From Pedobacter steynii (lineage in GTDB: Bacteria; Bacteroidota; Bacteroidia; Sphingobacteriales; Sphingobacteriaceae), in the NCBI RefSeq assembly GCF_900103665.1, contig NZ_FNGY01000003.1, forward strand, positions 372,001 through 436,000: a stretch of DNA of 64,000 bases. Direction: 5' to 3'. The notes beneath the pieces are model-generated. The model was not told where the DNA came from. It saw only the letters and a program-made list of their open reading frames with translations, and did not search any database. Positions 8,476 through 17,710 of this stretch are shown in pieces. The first letter of the stretch is position 1; every line of letters starts with the position of its first letter. Made by a program: the position numbers and the translations under genes.

Positions 8476-8657
8476 AGGTTTAAAATTTCAAGGTAAATGG
8501 ATAATTACTCTAATATACAAAACTTCTTAATACACTGACAAAAAGCATATTAAGAAATTATTATTTTTCATTGGAACATAATTCTTTTTCAGCGGTCATG
8601 AAGCGGTCATGATCTTGTTGTTCATTTCATTGCGTGATCTGTAAGATCATGATGGTT

Positions 8658-9257
8658 TTATCCATAATGATATTCAAAGTCAATTAAAGGCAATAAGCTG
8701 CGGGTACTGATATCAGATATCCCATCACTCAGCACCGGATTATGCTCATTGCTAAAGAAACCGTTAGAAAAAGTAACCACATCCTGCTTTAAGGGATATA
8801 CCGCAGCCCCTTCTTTATTGCTTAACCAGCCGACGTAATCGGTCATATTATGATAGGGCCCGCCAGCTACATAAGTGCGGCTGATGTAATAGGTTTGCTC
8901 CGGATAAATTTCCACCGGATTTTTGAGCGTAAAGAACTGAATGGAAGAAGTATGTTCCGGCTTTACCAGGCAGGTACTCAATGCTTTCGTCCTGCCTACC
9001 TGCCATAACGAGATGCGGTAAGTAATTCCCGGCTTCCAGGCCTGATATCCCACTTTGGTAATTAAGATGGGTTGTTCTGCATTAAACTGACAGGCATGGG
9101 TCTTCAGGTCCATGGCTACGATACTGCGGTAACCTTTATCCGACAGGAGGACAGAAATCAGCGTTTTGAGCGCATAAAAGCACATTGGCGCTTCAGGAAA
9201 CTGCTGGGCCAGGACGGAAAAAGGAATGCCGGCGAGAGAGGAGATCAACTTCTTCAT
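8658..9257 (-). CDS. DUF4082-like domain protein
   Basis: A 199-aa protein. Residues about 55-165 resemble the DUF4082 beta-sandwich found in exported carbohydrate-related proteins: FNAEQPILITKVGYQAW, YRISLWQVG, an FFTLKNPVEIYPEQTYYIS core and YVAGGPYH. The N-terminus (MKKLISSLAGIPFSVLA) could be a weak signal peptide, but the region after it is not clearly mature. Binding or structural roles are possible; no catalytic residues are visible. It lies downstream of the EEP-family gene on the same strand, with a gap of 62 bp. Confidence 0.65.
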   Translation of the reverse strand: MKKLISSLAGIPFSVLAQQFPEAPMCFYALKTLISVLLSDKGYRSIVAMDLKTHACQFNAEQPILITKVGYQAWKPGITYRISLWQVGRTKALSTCLVKPEHTSSIQFFTLKNPVEIYPEQTYYISRTYVAGGPYHNMTDYVGWLSNKEGAAVYPLKQDVVTFSNGFFSNEHNPVLSDGISDISTRSLLPLIDFEYHYG

Positions 9258-9319
9258 GATTTTGGTTCTTGGTTTGTACTTTCATATCAACCAGGAACAG
9301 AAATTGTTACCCCTACCGG

Positions 9320-10147
9320 CTAATTCAAGGAGAACTCCAGATAAACCGGCACATGGTCAGAGATCTTTCGTGCTTCTTTCAGCTCCGGGAAATCGGTATA
9401 AAAATGGATAATACCGGTATCACTGACCTTCAGTTTATCTTCGGGATAATAGAAGTTATCATATTCAGAAGCCAGGCAGTTGTCGTTGATGCAGCGTTGT
9501 TTCAGAGAAGTTTTCTGTTTGACCAGCGCTGAGGTATAGCCCATCTTTCTCAAAGGATTAAACACCGTATGTGATTGAGGAAGGTTAAAGTCACCACAAA
9601 AGATCAGGACATCATTTGGATACAGGTCGGGAAGGAATTTGAAATATTTGATTTCCATTTCCGGTTGTTTGGATTTTGGGCGTGCGTGGAAGGAGCTTAA
9701 CGTAAAAGTTTTCTTCCCTGCTTTGAACCTTGCAAAATAAGGCTCTCTGTCGATCAGCAGATTATAATCTTTCTCCAGCCAGGCCTCTCCTACCTTTTGT
9801 AATTTACGGCTCTTCCAGATAAAGGCATACCTTTCCTTACTGTAGCGGTCGCTGGAAGTTCCATGGCTAAAAGTATATTCCCATTGGGTTCCGCTGCGGT
9901 TCAGCGCTTCTGTGAGTCTGATCACCGCCTTTGGCCCACCGTAACCTGCCACTACTTCCTGGATGGCCAGCACATCAAAGCTGTTCACTAAATTGGCAAT
10001 AAAACTGATTTCCTCCTCGCTCTTGGACTGACCAAAATCTTTCAGGTTCCAGGAACAGACCCGGATCTTTTGTGCAGGGGCTTGAAAAAAACATAAAACG
10101 AACAGGAAAAGCATAGCATGTTTGACCATGCGGGAAAAAGACTGCAT
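9320..10147 (-). CDS. Exported endonuclease/exonuclease/phosphatase family protein
   Basis: A 275-aa protein of the DNase I-like EEP fold. The N-terminal signal peptide ends near APAQ (residue 25). Family blocks follow in order: CSWNLKDFG, AIQEV, SSFHARP, FCGDFNLP (Asp/Asn metal site) and the C-terminal SDHVPVYLEF with the catalytic Asp-His. It should cleave a phosphodiester or phosphomonoester outside the cytoplasm; whether the substrate is DNA or a lipid/sugar phosphate cannot be told. The ATG at 10147 is 31 bp after the stop of the upstream MFS gene, so cotranscription is likely. Confidence 0.88.
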   Translation of the reverse strand: MQSFSRMVKHAMLFLFVLCFFQAPAQKIRVCSWNLKDFGQSKSEEEISFIANLVNSFDVLAIQEVVAGYGGPKAVIRLTEALNRSGTQWEYTFSHGTSSDRYSKERYAFIWKSRKLQKVGEAWLEKDYNLLIDREPYFARFKAGKKTFTLSSFHARPKSKQPEMEIKYFKFLPDLYPNDVLIFCGDFNLPQSHTVFNPLRKMGYTSALVKQKTSLKQRCINDNCLASEYDNFYYPEDKLKVSDTGIIHFYTDFPELKEARKISDHVPVYLEFSLN

Positions 10148-10178
10148 CAGGAGATTAAAATTTAAGGTTATTGAAGGA

Positions 10179-11399
10179 TTATTTAATGGTATTGAGTTTC
10201 ATTCTCTTCATGACAAAGAAGAATCCGATGGAGGTTAGCAAGAGCACAATTGCTGTTCCCCACCACAATACCGGAAAACCATATACTGCGGCAACACGTG
10301 TTCCTACAAATGGAGAAAACACATGCGCTACGGAAACAGAAAGGGCATTAATGCCCATATAAGCACCTCTGGTTTTTAGGGTAGAGCGCTGCAGGGTGAT
10401 CGTTGCCATAAAAGGCATTGCCAGAATTTCCGCCAGGCAAAGCACAAACATCGCCGTATATAAGACCCACATTCCATGCGCCAGGTTAAGGATCAGGAAA
10501 GAAAAGCCACAAAGTAAGGTTCCCAGCACAATGATGTCTCTTGGCGACAAGCGTTTCTCAGCGATGTGCACCAGCAACATTTCCAGCAGAAAGACCACCA
10601 CTCCGCTAAAGGCAAGGATCACGCCGATATTCGCTTCCGTCATCTGATAGACCGCTCTATAATATAGTGGAAGTGTACTTAAAAGCTGGAAAAAGCAAAC
10701 GGTAAAGATGGAACAGAGGATACTAAAGAGCATAAAAAGCACATCTTTATAAGGAGAACGTTCTTTTACCGCTGTTTCTTCCATAATTACTTCGGATGCC
10801 TTCTTTTCATTTCCTTTTTTGTTTCTAAAATAAATGAAGAACAAAATGGCCGATAAAAATGCAGCAATGGCATTTCCATAAAACAAAAAGGTATAAGAAA
10901 TCGCGGCCAGGAAACCTCCCAATGCAGGTCCGATAGAAAAGCCAAGGTTCATCGCCATCCGGTTCAGAGAGAATGAACGGATGATGTTATCAGGTTTGGA
11001 ATAGTAAGCGATAGAAACAGAATTCGCCGGTCTGAATGTTTCAGAGATCAGACTTAACATAAACACGCCAATAGCCAGTTTCATTACGGTATTGAGCTCC
11101 GGAAGCAGGAAAAACATCGGAACGGTAAGGATCAGGCTAAAAAGCTGAACTTTAAAATGTCCTACTTTATCTGTCAGCCACCCTCCGGCAAAAGAACCTG
11201 CTACGGCACCGATTCCAAAACAGCTCAGGACCGTTCCGGTATCTTCCAGTGAAAAACTCAAATGATTGATCATATATACCCCCAGAAAAGGGATCACCAT
11301 GGCTCCGCTCCTGTTGATCAACATGACCAATGCCAGCATCCATGCAGGTGCTGACAGGCCACGATAAGCATCTAAATATAAACGTAAAAACTCCTTCAT
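10179..11399 (-). CDS. MFS transporter (DHA1-like)
   Basis: A 406-aa inner-membrane protein with the 12-helix pattern of the major facilitator superfamily. Motif A is seen as GGWLTDKVGHFK (about residues 76-87), and a loop rich in Lys/Glu (GNEKKASEVIMEETAVKERS) lies between helices 6 and 7. The family exports drugs or metabolites by proton exchange; the substrate is unknown. It follows the DUF1801 gene by 10 bp, in a minus-strand run 11751 to 8658. Confidence 0.88.
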   Translation of the reverse strand: MKEFLRLYLDAYRGLSAPAWMLALVMLINRSGAMVIPFLGVYMINHLSFSLEDTGTVLSCFGIGAVAGSFAGGWLTDKVGHFKVQLFSLILTVPMFFLLPELNTVMKLAIGVFMLSLISETFRPANSVSIAYYSKPDNIIRSFSLNRMAMNLGFSIGPALGGFLAAISYTFLFYGNAIAAFLSAILFFIYFRNKKGNEKKASEVIMEETAVKERSPYKDVLFMLFSILCSIFTVCFFQLLSTLPLYYRAVYQMTEANIGVILAFSGVVVFLLEMLLVHIAEKRLSPRDIIVLGTLLCGFSFLILNLAHGMWVLYTAMFVLCLAEILAMPFMATITLQRSTLKTRGAYMGINALSVSVAHVFSPFVGTRVAAVYGFPVLWWGTAIVLLLTSIGFFFVMKRMKLNTIK

Positions 11400-11409
11400 C
11401 TCGTCTCGG

Positions 11410-11751
11410 CTATAAATTCAATGCCTGTTGTAAAATGCCTTCAATCATTTCTACTTCCAGGTCTTGGTTTGGGTCTATCAAAAGGATTTTCATTCTTGCC
11501 CTTTTCTCTGTTAACAGTGCAGGGTGATCAAGCTGATTTCCGTTGGCCATTCCGATATAAGGCTGTCCGTATTTCTTATGAATCCAGAGGTAACAGTACA
11601 TTTTACCTTTGAAATAGAAAAAGGGCATTCCATATTTCCATTCGGTGGTCAACCGGGAATCCTGCTTCAAGATCAGGTCTCTTAAAGTCAGTAAACATCC
11701 TCTTACCGGTTCATCTTTATTAAAATAAAAGTTGTCCAGGGGAGTTAGCAT
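11410..11751 (-). CDS. DUF1801-family protein
   Basis: A 113-aa small cytoplasmic protein with the YdhG-like DUF1801 pattern: EWKYGMPFFYFKGKMYCYL, a hydrophobic core and QPYIGMANGNQL. The biochemical role of this family is not established, so no function is claimed. It is the first gene of a minus-strand run. The 325-bp gap to clpB (11752-12076) holds its promoter and that of clpB and no further gene that I can see. Confidence 0.82.
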   Translation of the reverse strand: MLTPLDNFYFNKDEPVRGCLLTLRDLILKQDSRLTTEWKYGMPFFYFKGKMYCYLWIHKKYGQPYIGMANGNQLDHPALLTEKRARMKILLIDPNQDLEVEMIEGILQQALNL

Positions 11752-12076
11752 ATCGATCGATTGAAATATCTTTCTGAAGGCGCAAATTTAAGAAGAAAAT
11801 ATCGCCTTTCGTGCCTGGAATTTAATCACTATTAGAAATACGGATAAAATTAGGAGAATAATCAGGAAAGAAATCAGGTTACTCCTGGCTTCTCTCCAAA
11901 AGTCAATCTGCATTAAAAAACAGATAAGACGCTGATCACAAAGGAATTACCAGACAATATTTCAGCATAAAACGCTATTTATCAGACAATTAGTCATCTC
12001 TTTCTAATTTCGGCAGACATATTTTCCGATATTTCCTCAAAGAACAATATGGCATTTGCTTTGTTAATCTGCTGAT

Positions 12077-14671
12077 ATGAACTTCAACAACTTTACTATA
12101 AAAGCACAGGAGGCGATTCAACAGGCTTCTGAAATAGCTCAGGGCAATCAGCAACAGGCTATTGAAACAGCACACATCCTAAAAGGGTTGCTTACTGTTG
12201 ATGAAAATGTAGTTTCTTATGTTTTAAAGAAACTAAATGTAAACCTAAATGTCCTAAGTCAGCATTTAGACAGTCAGATTGCCAAGTTTCCAAAAGTGAC
12301 CGGCAGTAGTCCGTATTTAACTTCGGGAAGTAACTCTGCTTTACAAAAGGCACAATCTTACCTTAAAGAGTTTAAGGATGAGTTTGTTTCCGTAGAGCAT
12401 TTATTACTGGGTTTACTCTCGGTGAATGACCAGACTTCAAAATTATTAAAAGATCAGGGCGTCACAGAGAAAGACCTGAAAAAGGCAATTGTTTCTTTAA
12501 GAGGCTCCAGTCATGTGACAGACCAAAATGCAGAAGCGACTTATAACGCTTTGAACAAATATGCCAGAAACCTGAATGAATATGCAGAATCAGGTAAGCT
12601 GGATCCGGTAATCGGCCGTGATGAGGAGATCCGCAGGGTGATCCAGATCCTTTCGAGGCGGACCAAGAACAACCCCATTCTGATTGGTGAACCCGGAGTA
12701 GGTAAAACAGCCATCGCTGAGGGGATTGCTTTCCGGATCATCAAAGGAGATGTTCCTTCGAACCTGAAAACGAAAACGGTTTTCTCATTAGATATGGGCG
12801 CCTTAATTGCAGGGGCCAAATACAAAGGAGAATTTGAAGAACGTCTGAAAGCCGTGGTAAAAGAGGTGACGCAAAGCGATGGGGACATCATCCTTTTTAT
12901 CGATGAGATCCATACCCTTGTAGGTGCCGGCGGTGGCGAAGGTGCCATGGATGCCGCGAATATCTTAAAACCTGCTTTGGCACGTGGGGAATTGCGCGCA
13001 ATCGGGGCAACTACCTTAGATGAGTATCAAAAATATCTGGAAAAAGATAAGGCCTTAGAGCGTCGTTTCCAGAAGGTAATGGTAAATGAACCGGATACTC
13101 AGGATGCAATTTCCATTCTCCGCGGACTGAAAGAACGTTATGAGACCCACCATAAAGTGCGGATTAAAGATGAGGCGATCATTGCTGCGGTAGAATTGTC
13201 GCAACGCTATATTGCAGATCGTTTTTTACCGGATAAAGCCATCGATTTGATGGATGAGGCCGCTTCTAAATTACGACTGGAAATGGACAGTGTCCCTGAG
13301 AACGTGGATGAACTGGACCGCAAGATTATGCAGCTGGAGATTGAACGTGAAGCGATCAAGAGAGAAAATGATGATAAAAAAGTAAAATCCCTTGGGGAGG
13401 AAATTGCAAACCTCTCTGCCGAACGTGATGAACTGAAAGCCAAATGGCAAAGTGAGAAAGACCTGGTAGATGGGATAAATGCAGAAATTGAGCAGATAGA
13501 AAACTATAAGCTGGAAGCCGAACAAGCGGAACGTGCGGGTGATTATGGAAAGGTGGCAGAGCTCCGTTATGGAAAAGTAAAGGAAGCGCAGGATAAAGTA
13601 GAAAAGCTGAAAGCAGAGCTGGAAGGTCATCAGACAGAAAGCAGGATGTTGAAGGAAGAGGTGACAGCAGATGATATTGCTGGTGTAGTAGCCCGCTGGA
13701 CGGGTATTCCGGTAACGAAACTGGTTTCCAGTGAAAGGGAAAAGCTGTTACACCTGGAAGACGAGCTTCACAAACGTGTGGCAGGTCAGGATGAAGCCAT
13801 CGAAGCCATCTCGGATGCCATCCGCAGGTCCAGGGCTGGATTACAGGATAAGCGTAAGCCTATCGGATCTTTCATCTTCCTGGGAACAACCGGAGTCGGT
13901 AAGACAGAGCTGGCAAAAGCACTGGCAGAATTCTTGTTTAATGATGAGAATGCCATGACGCGGATAGACATGAGTGAATACCAGGAACGTCATGCGGTGT
14001 CCAGATTGATCGGAGCGCCTCCGGGATATGTAGGTTATGATGAAGGTGGACAATTAACGGAAGCGGTTCGCAGAAAGCCTTATTCAGTGGTATTGCTGGA
14101 TGAGATTGAAAAAGCCCATCCGGATGTGTTCAACATTCTCTTACAGGTATTGGATGACGGACGTTTAACAGACAATAAAGGTCGTGTGGTGAACTTTAAA
14201 AACACGATCATCATCATGACTTCCAATATAGGTTCTCATTTGATCCAGGATAACTTTAAAAACCTGAGCGATGAAAACCGTGATGAAGTGATTGCAAAGA
14301 CAAAAAATGAACTGTTTGAAGTGTTGAAACAAACGATCAGACCAGAGTTTTTAAACCGGATTGACGAGCTGATCATGTTTACGCCATTGAACCGCAGCGA
14401 AATCAGAAACATTGTTGACTTACAGTTTAAACATGTGCAGGAAACATTGGCAGAGATGGGTGTCGAGATCGAAGCTTCTGTAGAAGCGCTGGATTGGCTG
14501 GCAGAATTGGGTTATGACCCTCAGTTTGGTGCAAGGCCGCTAAAACGTGTGATTCAGAAAAGAATTCTAAACGAATTATCTAAGGAAATATTGTCCGGAA
14601 AGATAGATAAAGACAGTAAAATCAAACTCGATACATTTGATCACAAATTTGTCTTTTTAAACAACAAATAA
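12077..14671 (+). CDS. clpB: Protein disaggregase ClpB
   Basis: An 864-aa Hsp100 chaperone that, with DnaK, pulls polypeptides out of aggregates. Domains in order: N-terminal Clp repeats (1-145), NBD1 with Walker A GEPGVGKTA near residue 204 and IDEIHTLVGAGG, the long coiled-coil M domain (about 400-540, Lys/Glu-rich), and NBD2 with Walker A GTTGVGKTE near 603 and the sensor-2 GARPLKR. The M domain separates ClpB from ClpA/ClpC. Length matches the family. It is transcribed alone and is followed by a strong terminator. No clear heat-shock promoter was identified by eye. Confidence 0.97.
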   Translation: MNFNNFTIKAQEAIQQASEIAQGNQQQAIETAHILKGLLTVDENVVSYVLKKLNVNLNVLSQHLDSQIAKFPKVTGSSPYLTSGSNSALQKAQSYLKEFKDEFVSVEHLLLGLLSVNDQTSKLLKDQGVTEKDLKKAIVSLRGSSHVTDQNAEATYNALNKYARNLNEYAESGKLDPVIGRDEEIRRVIQILSRRTKNNPILIGEPGVGKTAIAEGIAFRIIKGDVPSNLKTKTVFSLDMGALIAGAKYKGEFEERLKAVVKEVTQSDGDIILFIDEIHTLVGAGGGEGAMDAANILKPALARGELRAIGATTLDEYQKYLEKDKALERRFQKVMVNEPDTQDAISILRGLKERYETHHKVRIKDEAIIAAVELSQRYIADRFLPDKAIDLMDEAASKLRLEMDSVPENVDELDRKIMQLEIEREAIKRENDDKKVKSLGEEIANLSAERDELKAKWQSEKDLVDGINAEIEQIENYKLEAEQAERAGDYGKVAELRYGKVKEAQDKVEKLKAELEGHQTESRMLKEEVTADDIAGVVARWTGIPVTKLVSSEREKLLHLEDELHKRVAGQDEAIEAISDAIRRSRAGLQDKRKPIGSFIFLGTTGVGKTELAKALAEFLFNDENAMTRIDMSEYQERHAVSRLIGAPPGYVGYDEGGQLTEAVRRKPYSVVLLDEIEKAHPDVFNILLQVLDDGRLTDNKGRVVNFKNTIIIMTSNIGSHLIQDNFKNLSDENRDEVIAKTKNELFEVLKQTIRPEFLNRIDELIMFTPLNRSEIRNIVDLQFKHVQETLAEMGVEIEASVEALDWLAELGYDPQFGARPLKRVIQKRILNELSKEILSGKIDKDSKIKLDTFDHKFVFLNNK

Positions 14672-14691
14672 GGTTAAAAAACATAATTTTT

Positions 14692-14743
14692 AGTCAAGAT
14701 AGTTAAGATTACTACAAAAGCTTAACTATCCTGACTTTTTTTA
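14692..14743 (+). terminator. Terminator after clpB
   Basis: Arms AGTCAaGATAGTTAAG and CTTAACTATCcTGACT pair over 15 of 16 positions across a 13-nt loop and are followed by a run of seven T, 20 bp after the clpB stop. Confidence 0.9.
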
Positions 14744-14828
14744 TGATTTGTTTATATATTTTTCATTATAGCATATTTAATTCAATGGATTTTAATTAAT
14801 ATTGCTATACACAAATGAAATCAACAGT

Positions 14829-15500
14829 ATGAACAAAAAATTAATCATCGCGGCCGCGCTATGCGGTCTCGCGCTCGGTTCCCACGCGCAAACAGAAAAG
14901 GGGAACTTCCTGTTAGGAGGAAGTTTCAGCTTTACAAGTCAAAAGAAAAACGAAGGCCAGCCCAGAACCAATTCCTTTGGAGCAGGACCACAATTTGGCT
15001 ATTTCATCGGCAACAATTTTGCCATAGGCCTTGGACTGGGGTACTTTTATGCCAAACGAAAGCCTTTTGTCGAATACACTCAATATGAAGGACAGTCTAT
15101 TCGAAACGCTGTCGACGGATATCAAAGCCACGGTATTACCATTAGTCCCTTTATCCGCTACTATGTACCCCTAGGCACTAAGTTTAAATTTTTCGGCGCG
15201 TTTTCCGCGAATGTAAGAGACCAAAGGGACAAATATATACGAGAAAACAAAAATAGCAACCCCAACGGAGCTACAATGAAATCTTACGGGCTAGCTTTGG
15301 CACCTGGTTTTGCTTTCTTTCCAACAAAAAAGCTGGCCATTGAATTTTCCACGAACCTGTTCAGCTACAATCGACTCAAATGGTCCAATTATTCGAGATC
15401 TGCTTCAGGACAGATGGTTACAAATGAATTCAGCAACGACCAGGTATACTTTGGCTTAACCACAATCCAGCCAGCAATTGGTTTAAACTATCATTTTTAA
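14829..15500 (+). CDS. Outer-membrane beta-barrel protein
   Basis: A 223-aa protein. The start is MNKKLIIAAALCGLALGSHAQ at 14829 (signal peptide, cleavage after HAQ); the TTG frame 27 bp upstream is not needed. The mature part begins with TEKGNFLLGG and has alternating amphipathic strands, the aromatic FFPTKKLAIEFS stretch and the terminal aromatic YHF expected for insertion by the BAM complex. It is a paralogue of the genes at 15593 and 22928 (shared TEKG...GG start and GYFIGNNFAIG). Function is unknown; small OmpA-like or porin-like barrels fit. Confidence 0.85.
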   Translation: MNKKLIIAAALCGLALGSHAQTEKGNFLLGGSFSFTSQKKNEGQPRTNSFGAGPQFGYFIGNNFAIGLGLGYFYAKRKPFVEYTQYEGQSIRNAVDGYQSHGITISPFIRYYVPLGTKFKFFGAFSANVRDQRDKYIRENKNSNPNGATMKSYGLALAPGFAFFPTKKLAIEFSTNLFSYNRLKWSNYSRSASGQMVTNEFSNDQVYFGLTTIQPAIGLNYHF

Positions 15501-15592
15501 CAGCTAACTCATAAATTCATTGGCTTGATCTAACGTTGCCCGCAACGTACGAAAAGGCACTTACTCTTATTACACAACAATAAAACCATTAT

Positions 15593-16249
15593 ATGAAAAT
15601 CAAATCAATTATCACCATAGCCATTAGTGCATTTACCCTTACTACAACTGCACAAACAGAAAAAGGAACATTTTTATTGGGAGGCAGCGTCGGCTACTCA
15701 TCCAACAAACACAAAAGCTCATCCCAATCAACAAGTACAAAGTCAGATTTTATTACAATATCTCCTAAAATAGGTTATTTCGTCGGCAATAATTTTGCAA
15801 TAGGAACAAAATTAGATTACACAACATCCAAAAATATGTACCGTAGTAGTGATTACGCGAACGGTTCAGATGTCTTTAGTTCCTCTGAAAAAACCCATCG
15901 CTATGGGATTAGCCCCTTTGCCCGTTATTATATCAGTCTAACGGAAGCACTAAAATTTTATGGGGAGCTGGAAATGTTATTTGAAAAAGGAAAATCGAAA
16001 CGGATCTACGACAATGGGAGCCCTTCGAGCTCCCCCTACAAATTCAATGCTTATCGTCCTGCACTCAGTCCTGGCCTGGTATTTTTCCCTTCGAAAAAAT
16101 GGGCAATTGAATTTTCTTTCCCACTGATAAGTTTCGAAAGAAGAACTTATTCGGAGCTGCCGGAAGCAAATTTCAAAAGCAATACGAATTCGTTTGACTT
16201 CGGATTGAATACATTTAATCCAAAACTTGGCTTTAATTACCATTTTTAG
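15593..16249 (+). CDS. Outer-membrane beta-barrel protein, paralogue of the preceding gene
   Basis: A 218-aa protein with signal peptide MKIKSIITIAISAFTLTTTAQ and mature start TEKGTFLLGG. The strands YFVGNNFAIGTKLDY, FARYYISL and FFPSKKWAIEF and the terminal FNYHF match the barrel at 14829. It lies 92 bp behind that gene, so a local tandem duplication is likely. No ligand-specific residues are apparent. Confidence 0.85.
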   Translation: MKIKSIITIAISAFTLTTTAQTEKGTFLLGGSVGYSSNKHKSSSQSTSTKSDFITISPKIGYFVGNNFAIGTKLDYTTSKNMYRSSDYANGSDVFSSSEKTHRYGISPFARYYISLTEALKFYGELEMLFEKGKSKRIYDNGSPSSSPYKFNAYRPALSPGLVFFPSKKWAIEFSFPLISFERRTYSELPEANFKSNTNSFDFGLNTFNPKLGFNYHF

Positions 16250-16267
16250 TAATTGCATTAAAAAAAG

Positions 16268-16303
16268 AGCCGATCAGAGATTTCGTTTCTGACCGGCTTT
16301 TTT
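16268..16303. terminator. Terminator hairpin after the barrel pair
   Basis: AGCCGaTCAGA and TCTGAcCGGCT form a stem with one mismatch, then six T on the plus strand; an A-run lies on the other side. It separates the barrel genes from the convergent MFS gene. Confidence 0.85.
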
Positions 16304-16368
16304 GTGGTATTTTTTTTCCGGATTATATTGTTTAAATCGAGCATACAATCAACAAATCCGTTCTTGAT

Positions 16369-17571
16369 TTATTTTTTTGCTTCAATATTAGGAAGGAAAC
16401 CTGTCAGCAATCCGATTAGCGGAAGGAAAGAACAAACATGGAATACATATTCAATACTGGTGCTATCTGCCAGTTTTCCCAATAACGCAGAACCTATCCC
16501 TCCCATTCCAAAGGCAAAGCCAAAGAACAGACCGGCTACCAGGCCAACCTTCCCTGGTATCAACTCCTGCGCATATACGAGAATTGCCGAGAAGGCCGAG
16601 GCCAAAATCATTCCTATCGGAACAATCAGTACGCCTGTCCAGAATAAATTTGCATAGGGAAGCATTAACGCAAAAGGAGCTGTCCCCAGGATGGAAAACC
16701 AGATTACATATTTACGGCCGAAACGGTCGCCAACCGGGCCGCCAACCAAGGTTCCTGCCGCTACGGAGAACAGGAATACAAAAAGATAAACCTGTGAGCT
16801 CTGAACCGATACCTGAAACTTATCGATCACATAAAAGGTGAAATAACTTGTCAGACTGGCCATATAAAAATACTTCGAGAAGATCAGCACCAATAAGATC
16901 GCTACCGCAAAAATCACTTTCTTTCTTGAGAAAGTATTCACTACTGTTTCAACTTTAGCCCCTTGTTTGGCTTTTTTCAGCATATAACCTTTGTACCAGT
17001 TCCCTACCCTGCTTAAAATCAGAATGGCCAGTAAGGCGATCAATGAAAACCAGATCACGCTAAATTGTCCATAGGGAACAATGATCCAGGCCGCCAGCAA
17101 GGGTCCAAGGGAACTTCCGGCATTTCCGCCCAACTGAAAGATGGATTGCGCCAATCCACGTCGTCCGCCTGAAGCAGCATGTGCCATTCTGGAGGCTTCA
17201 GGATGAAAAATCGAGGAGCCAGTTCCGATTAAAGCAACGGAAGCCAGCATCATATAAAATCCGGTGGAAAGCGATAGAATTACCAGACCAAGCAAGGTAA
17301 AACCCATGCCTATAGCCAGGGAATAAGGTTGTGGTTTTTTATCAGTATACATCCCCACAAAAGGCTGGAACAGGGAAGCCGCCATCTGGAAGGTTAGTGT
17401 AATCAGTCCGATTTGAGAGAAACTAAGGTGATAACTTTCTTTAATCACCGGATAAATGGCAGGAATCAAAGATTGAATGGTATCGTTTAATAAGTGCGAA
17501 AAACTAATGGCAAAGAGGATCGGGAAGACAGTATTTTCAACCATTTTCCCTGTGGAAGGGGCAGTATTCAT
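16369..17571 (-). CDS. MFS transporter, fosmidomycin-resistance (Fsr) type
   Basis: A 400-aa inner-membrane protein with 12 predicted helices. The N-terminal block FSHLLNDTIQSLIPAIYPVIK, the FHPEASRMAHAASGGRRGLAQS segment and FQLGGNAGSSLGPL are hallmarks of the Fsr-type MFS exporters. Family members confer fosmidomycin resistance in E. coli, but Bacteroidota homologues have unknown natural substrates. It is transcribed divergently from the glycosyltransferase at 17711. Confidence 0.9.
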   Translation of the reverse strand: MNTAPSTGKMVENTVFPILFAISFSHLLNDTIQSLIPAIYPVIKESYHLSFSQIGLITLTFQMAASLFQPFVGMYTDKKPQPYSLAIGMGFTLLGLVILSLSTGFYMMLASVALIGTGSSIFHPEASRMAHAASGGRRGLAQSIFQLGGNAGSSLGPLLAAWIIVPYGQFSVIWFSLIALLAILILSRVGNWYKGYMLKKAKQGAKVETVVNTFSRKKVIFAVAILLVLIFSKYFYMASLTSYFTFYVIDKFQVSVQSSQVYLFVFLFSVAAGTLVGGPVGDRFGRKYVIWFSILGTAPFALMLPYANLFWTGVLIVPIGMILASAFSAILVYAQELIPGKVGLVAGLFFGFAFGMGGIGSALLGKLADSTSIEYVFHVCSFLPLIGLLTGFLPNIEAKK

Positions 17572-17710
17572 GTCAAAATTAGTGTTAATTACAAAGATAT
17601 AAAATGTTTTGTTTAAGTTTTACCTTGTTTTATTAGATAAAACCTCAAGAACAACAAACATTCTCTATTTGGAATTGTTATTAAGGATAGTTCATCAAAT
17701 CATTAAATAC

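Noticed and set aside
12541-12948. Minus-strand frame of 135 aa opposite clpB
   Set aside because: Low-complexity shadow of the clpB NBD1 region.
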